The notes under the pieces: model-generated
The model's database searches: none
Told to the model about the DNA's origin: nothing
What the model saw: the letters and a program-made list of their open reading frames with translations, nothing else
Shown here: in pieces, positions 44,102 through 48,159 of the stretch
Layout: each line of letters starts with the position of its first letter
Numbering within the stretch: the first letter of the stretch is position 1
Translations under genes and position numbers: made by a program
Origin: Roseibacillus persicicus
GTDB lineage: Bacteria; Verrucomicrobiota; Verrucomicrobiia; Verrucomicrobiales; Akkermansiaceae
Assembly: GCF_014651675.1 (NCBI RefSeq)
Contig: NZ_BMXI01000024.1
Span: 1-48,159, forward strand
Direction of reading: 5' to 3'
Length of the DNA stretch: 48,159 bases

Positions 44102-45964
44102 TCAGGGAAGGCTCAACTTTCCATCATTGGCCCCTTCGGCAAATTTTTCAGCACGGAAGACTTCGGTGCCCAGCGCTTTGTTATCCCCCCAATCGACCTC
44201 GATGCGACCGTCGCCGATAACAATGTCGATTAGCTTCTTCTTCATCTTCATAGCCACCTCTTGGTGCTCTTCGTCGAAGGCGAGGTTCTTGACCTCCTTC
44301 GGGTCACTTGGGAAATGATATAAGCCAGGATCCAAATCAGCGTAATCAGCTTTCACGGCCCAATGCATCTTTTCGCCGCGCTTGATGTTGGGCCGGGTTT
44401 TCATCGAGAAGCAATAGTCCTTGGTCCGAATAAAGGCGCGGGGACCAGTCGCAGCATGGCTTTCTCCAACAACATATTCGCGAGGTGGCAACTCACCGGA
44501 AGCGACTTCTTCCAAGTTCCGCCCGTCGAGATAGGAGTAGGTTTCGGTCGCAAGATCCGCTCCCCCAGCCGCCAGCATGGTGGGAGCCAGGTCGACGAAC
44601 TCGGTGAAACTCTTCACCACTTTCCCCGCCGGGAAAGCTTCCTTATCCGAGGAGACGACGACCACGGGGTTTAGCGTATCGATGCGCCACGGGGTGGTCT
44701 TGGAGACCGAACCGTGGTCATTCAACTTCCACCCATGGTCGCCACAAACGTAAACCACCATCCATTCCTGCTCCTTCTTCTCACTGTAATCGACGAAGGC
44801 CTTCACCGCACTTCCCACCAAGGAATCTCCATAGGCGCAGTAGGCATAGTAGTCCTGAATCATGGCCAACTTCTCCGAATCCGGAAAGTGATCAGTAAAC
44901 CCATTCTCGACCGCGTTGCGCATTTGCCTAGGCATCGTTTCCAGCTCGTCGCCGATCACTTCTGGAATTTTATACTCCTTTTTCTGGAAGCGCTTGCGGT
45001 AGCTCGGTGGCGGTAGGACAGGGGTATGCGGGAAGTCGAACCCGAGATGCGCAAAAATAGGTTTGGAGGAATCCACTCCCTGAAAAGTACGCGAGCCAGC
45101 GGTGAATTCTTTGCCTTCGCTTGCCAAGAAGTCTCCGAGAATTTGCTCGTAGTAGGCATCCTGAGTTTCTCCTGCCGGTCGGGGACTGACTCCAGCCAGA
45201 ATCATGCCTTTGTCGAGATGAGTGCCCTTGCGTTTATTATAGTGCCGCAAGATATCATACCTTTCGTTCGCAGCCTTGGTCTTGCCCGCGTTCTCGGGAA
45301 ACATTTCTTCGTATCTGAGGGAAAGATAGGTAAAGCCATCTTCCGGGGTGTAAAAGTACTCCACGTTCTGGAGTGGCTCCGCCAATTTTTTCCCTTCGAT
45401 TTCATAGAACCAGCTCTTTCCCCAAGCGGTTAATCCGTCGAGGTGCAATTGCTTGAAGCCAACACTTTGCTCGTAGGGAATCGACCCTTTCGACCACTTG
45501 CCTCCTTCCTGAATTTCCTTCAGCCGAAAGCCCATCTTTCCTACATGGAAGGTTTGATAACCCAGGTCGGCCATCCGCTCTGGCAAGGTCGATTGCCAAT
45601 GCGCGGCACTACGGTTGTGATACTCGAACTGATACACGCCCGAGTGCCATGGATAGCGCCCAAAGTGCATCGCAGCGCGCGAGGGCGCGCAAACTGCCGA
45701 ATGGCAATAGGTGTTGATGAAGGTGGTTCCCTGCTCAACCAGCTTATCGACCTCCGGTGACTCAACGTAGCCGAGCTCACTCATCTCCCGCCCATCGATT
45801 ATACGATTGAAAGCTCGAATGGAATCGTAGCGCTGATCATCAGTTACAATCCACAATACATTGGACTGGGGCTTCTCTCCGCCTTCCAAGCTCAAGGCCG
45901 TAGATAGACCAACCCCACCCATCATGGCGAGGACCGCCATCAAACTCCGATTCTTCTCTCTCAT
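44102..45964 (-). CDS. Secreted sulfatase (iduronate-sulfatase-like)
   Basis: 620 residues from the ATG at 45964; the frame extends to 46012 without gain. Signal sequence (SLMAVLAMMGGVGLSTALS). Motifs are VLWIVTDDQRYDSIRAFN (metal), CAPSRAAMHFGRYPWHSG with Cys92, HVGKMGF, FAHLGFDFPHTPVLPP and CGDHGWKLNDHG. The HFGRYP layout fits iduronate-2-sulfatase-like or choline-sulfatase-like families rather than arylsulfatase A. It is divergent from the next sulfatase and faces the gutted sulfatase. It should act outside the cytoplasm on a sulfated glycan. Confidence 0.92.
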   Translation of the reverse strand: MREKNRSLMAVLAMMGGVGLSTALSLEGGEKPQSNVLWIVTDDQRYDSIRAFNRIIDGREMSELGYVESPEVDKLVEQGTTFINTYCHSAVCAPSRAAMHFGRYPWHSGVYQFEYHNRSAAHWQSTLPERMADLGYQTFHVGKMGFRLKEIQEGGKWSKGSIPYEQSVGFKQLHLDGLTAWGKSWFYEIEGKKLAEPLQNVEYFYTPEDGFTYLSLRYEEMFPENAGKTKAANERYDILRHYNKRKGTHLDKGMILAGVSPRPAGETQDAYYEQILGDFLASEGKEFTAGSRTFQGVDSSKPIFAHLGFDFPHTPVLPPPSYRKRFQKKEYKIPEVIGDELETMPRQMRNAVENGFTDHFPDSEKLAMIQDYYAYCAYGDSLVGSAVKAFVDYSEKKEQEWMVVYVCGDHGWKLNDHGSVSKTTPWRIDTLNPVVVVSSDKEAFPAGKVVKSFTEFVDLAPTMLAAGGADLATETYSYLDGRNLEEVASGELPPREYVVGESHAATGPRAFIRTKDYCFSMKTRPNIKRGEKMHWAVKADYADLDPGLYHFPSDPKEVKNLAFDEEHQEVAMKMKKKLIDIVIGDGRIEVDWGDNKALGTEVFRAEKFAEGANDGKLSLP

Positions 45965-46182
45965 CACAATTACTAGATTTCTCGTTATTCGGCCAAGCGC
46001 GTGGGGAACCAATCAACAGTCCCCTAAAACTCAGCCCACTCAGGTCACAACCGATACGTCATGGAACCCAGAAAATTGCGCTGTAATGAACTAAAATTTA
46101 ATTTTTCTGCAATAAAGCATCCTATTTTGGCTTAGCCCCGTCTTCTCTCAACAACGGAGATCACGGCATTGCTAAAAGAAGC

Positions 46183-46225
46183 AGGTCTTTAGCGCCCCTT
46201 AATTTGCATCCGAAAAGGCCATTCG
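46183..46225 (+). repeat. Duplicated leader sequence, copy 2
   Basis: AGGTCTTT (46183-46190), an 11-nt interval, then ATTTGCATCCGAAAAGGCCA and TTCG (46202-46225). It lies directly upstream of the sulfatase ATG at 46246 and matches copy 1 at 43765-43788 in 22 of 24 bases. Confidence 0.55.
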
Positions 46226-46245
46226 CACATCTCCCCCGATACTCC

Positions 46246-47895
46246 ATGAATCATCGCTCTTCTCTCTACGCCTTCCTGGCTACCATTGCAGCCCCATTCG
46301 GACTCCTCACCTCCTCCCAAGCCGAGCGCCCCAACATCATCTTCATCCTCACCGACGACCACCGCCAGACCGACCTCGGTTGCTATGGCAACGACATCGT
46401 CCGAACGCCGAACATCGACAAGATGGCCGAAGAAGGAGTCCTCTTCGAAAATGCCTCCATCACCTCCGCCATCTGCACCCCCAGCCGCATCAGCTACTTT
46501 CTTGGCCAATACGAGCGCAAGCACGGCGTCAACTTCAACTCCGGCACCGCCATCTCCCAATCCGCTTGGGCAAAAAGCTACCCCGTCATCCTCCGCGAAA
46601 ATGGCTACTTCACCGGTTATGTCGGCAAAAATCACGCCCCCATCGGCGCCCGCGGTTACGAGACCGGCATCATGGACGCCTCCTTCGACTACTTCTACGC
46701 CGGCCACGGCCACATTCGCTTCTACCCCAAACAAGTACATCAAATTTTCCAACACGCCAAAAACGACACCCAGGTTGAACTCATCCAAGAAGGCGTCACC
46801 GAGTTCCTCACACCCGAGCAACCCTCCTATCTCGGCGGAGCACAAAAGTTCCTCTCCGCCCGCCCCAAGGACCAGCCCTTTTGCCTCAGCATCTGCCTCA
46901 ACGTTCCCCACGGCGCCAGCACCGAATCCATGAAGCTTCTCCCCACCGACCCCGAGCTCTACCGCACCGCCTACCGCGACCAAATCGAAACCCTCCCCCT
47001 CCCCCCCAACTACCTCGCTAAAGCCGACATCGAGACCCCCAAACTCCCCGCCGACATTCTTCACACCGACTACCGACAGAATGGCTACGACTGGGCCGAC
47101 ACCCCCGCCACCACCCGCGAGCGCCGCGTCCGGCATTACCAAACCATCACTGGCATCGACCGCATGGTCGGCAAGATCCGCGAACAACTCGAGCAACTCA
47201 ATCTGACTGAAAACACCCTCATCGTCTTCTCATCCGACCACGGCCTCTTCGCCGGCGAACAAGGCCTCGGCGGCAAAGCTCTCAACTACGAGGTCTGCCT
47301 CGCCGTCCCCTTCATCGTCTACGACCCACGCCTCCCCAAGGAGAAACGCGGCCAGCGCCGCACGGAACTCGTCCAATCCATCGACCTCGCCCCCACCCTC
47401 CTCGACCTCGCCAACCTCGATCCCGAGCCCTCCATGCAAGGCGAAAGCATCCTCCCCCTCCTCACTGAGGAAGACCCCGCCTGGCGCACCCACGCCTTCG
47501 CCGAAAATCTCTGGTCCACCTACTTCGGCAATCCTCGCGTCGAATCCGTCCGCACCGAACGCTGGAAATACATCCGTTACTTCAAGAACGATCGCAACAA
47601 CTGGAAGGACCTCGAAGGAGCCAAAGGCGTCCGCCTCTACCAAGTTTCCTCCAAACAGCGCAAACTCTACAACCACTGGCGAGCCGCCTCCGTCAACGGA
47701 GAACAACCCGTCTACGAAGAACTCTACGACCTCGCCAACGACCCCCACGAAACAATCAACCTAGTAGACAACGAGAAACACTCGACCACCCTCGTCGAGC
47801 TTCGCGAAAGATGCCAGCAATCCGTCACCCAAGCCTATGACAACACCCCCACCGCCTCAGTTGTCCCCCTCACCCCTGGCACCGATTCAAAATAG
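46246..47895 (+). CDS. Secreted sulfatase
   Basis: 549 residues from the ATG at 46246, directly before the signal peptide (SSLYAFLATIAAPFGLLTSS). The frame could start at 46204, but that region is repeat sequence. Motifs are NIIFILTDDHRQTDLGCYG; ICTPSRISYFLGQYERKHG with Cys77 as the formylglycine precursor; YVGKNHAP; and FSSDHGLFAGEQGLGGKALN. The C-terminal YEELYDLANDPHETINL marks the usual end of the fold. It acts on a sulfated substrate in the periplasm or outside. Codons are strongly C-ending, like the symporter and compact GH2. Confidence 0.93.
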   Translation: MNHRSSLYAFLATIAAPFGLLTSSQAERPNIIFILTDDHRQTDLGCYGNDIVRTPNIDKMAEEGVLFENASITSAICTPSRISYFLGQYERKHGVNFNSGTAISQSAWAKSYPVILRENGYFTGYVGKNHAPIGARGYETGIMDASFDYFYAGHGHIRFYPKQVHQIFQHAKNDTQVELIQEGVTEFLTPEQPSYLGGAQKFLSARPKDQPFCLSICLNVPHGASTESMKLLPTDPELYRTAYRDQIETLPLPPNYLAKADIETPKLPADILHTDYRQNGYDWADTPATTRERRVRHYQTITGIDRMVGKIREQLEQLNLTENTLIVFSSDHGLFAGEQGLGGKALNYEVCLAVPFIVYDPRLPKEKRGQRRTELVQSIDLAPTLLDLANLDPEPSMQGESILPLLTEEDPAWRTHAFAENLWSTYFGNPRVESVRTERWKYIRYFKNDRNNWKDLEGAKGVRLYQVSSKQRKLYNHWRAASVNGEQPVYEELYDLANDPHETINLVDNEKHSTTLVELRERCQQSVTQAYDNTPTASVVPLTPGTDSK

Positions 47896-47930
47896 AAGAT
47901 CACAAGTCCCCTAAACCTTGGCACCCAACC

Positions 47931-48159
47931 GGCTCTTCATCAAAGATTGGGGACATGAGGCGATAAAGCCATTATGTCCCCGATGTTTAATCACCTAAAG
48001 ATAGGCCTGAAGGGTTACGACCCCCTTCAGGATTCCTACCATAACGGCCTGTATATTCATGTCGAGCTGAAGCCTGCTCTTGAGCCTAAGCGCTGTCCCT
48101 ATTGCCAATGCTCAAGGCTTCTGAGCAAAGGTCGATATCAACGCAAAGTTCGTCACTTG
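47931..48159 (+). mobile_element. Left end of an ISL3-family insertion sequence
   Basis: GGCTCTTCATCAAAGATTGG at 47931 matches the GGCTCTTC-type terminal repeat of ISL3 elements. GGGGACAT (47949-47956) and ATGTCCCC (47974-47981) also form an inverted pair at the transposase start. The 8 bp before it, ACCCAACC, would be the target duplication if the element is intact. The right end is outside the window. Confidence 0.7.
47974..48159 (+). CDS. ISL3-family transposase, N-terminal part (runs off the window)
   Basis: The frame is open from the ATG at 47974 to the end, 62 residues. It begins SPMFNHLKIGLKGYD and has the zinc-finger cysteines CPYCQC near residue 42, followed by the basic GRYQRKVRHL. 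This is the expected ISL3 N-terminus, which binds the terminal repeats. The catalytic DDE domain would follow outside the window. Confidence 0.78.
   Translation, partial: MSPMFNHLKIGLKGYDPLQDSYHNGLYIHVELKPALEPKRCPYCQCSRLLSKGRYQRKVRHL

Noticed and set aside
46189-47196. 335-codon frame antisense to the sulfatase
   Set aside because: Gly, Val and Glu-rich shadow; the opposite strand carries intact sulfatase motifs.
1-48159. CRISPR array, rRNA operon or prophage
   Set aside because: No regularly spaced repeats, no rRNA sequence and no phage structural genes were seen on reading both strands.

Overview
The window looks like a chromosomal piece of a Verrucomicrobiota bacterium (PVC group). The evidence is the large number of Cys-type sulfatases with signal peptides, an autotransporter-type beta-strand repeat protein, a DUF6797/cupredoxin protein, zinc-ribbon fusions, and many genes without a clear Shine-Dalgarno sequence. 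The assignment is by gene content only; there is no rRNA in the window.

Layout. The left edge (1-504) is the 5' part of an IS630-family transposase, followed by a tRNA-Cys (765-841, minus). Positions 1150-33544 are mostly core housekeeping genes with a few secreted catabolic genes between them. They include ppx-like/ppk1 (polyphosphate), a beta-strand repeat surface protein, rsmB, two small unknown genes, the minus-strand grpE-dnaJ-rsmE operon, a zinc-ribbon acetyltransferase, an LDH2-family dehydrogenase, a fused glucan-hydrolase-like/sulfatase gene, a SulP transporter with a universal stress protein, a DUF4404 gene, the DUF6797-cupredoxin gene and a second sulfatase. They continue with a PgpH-like HD phosphohydrolase coupled to ybeY, a Ctp-type protease, two unknown genes, proS, an OmpH/Skp-like chaperone, a lipoprotein, a DJ-1/PfpI protein and dps with a strong terminator.

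From 33545 to 47930 the character changes to a carbohydrate-use island. A plus-strand run encodes a sodium:solute symporter, an FAD-dependent oxidoreductase and two family 2 glycoside hydrolases, with overlapping or near-touching genes. Two sulfatases follow, diverging from each other. The island is flanked and interrupted by two gutted pseudogenes, a discoidin-like remnant and a sulfatase remnant. In both, only the N-terminal and C-terminal ends survive, joined out of frame. REP-like palindromes and a duplicated leader sequence lie between them. The right edge is the left end of an ISL3-family insertion sequence (terminal repeat at 47931, transposase start at 47974).

How it fits together. 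The island encodes a small sulfated-glycan route: secreted sulfatases and GH2 enzymes would trim the glycan outside the cytoplasm, the symporter would import a released monosaccharide or acid, and the FAD enzyme may oxidise an intermediate. No SusC/SusD pair, sulfatase-maturing enzyme or dedicated regulator is visible. All functional calls come from reading motifs in the translations; no database search was run.
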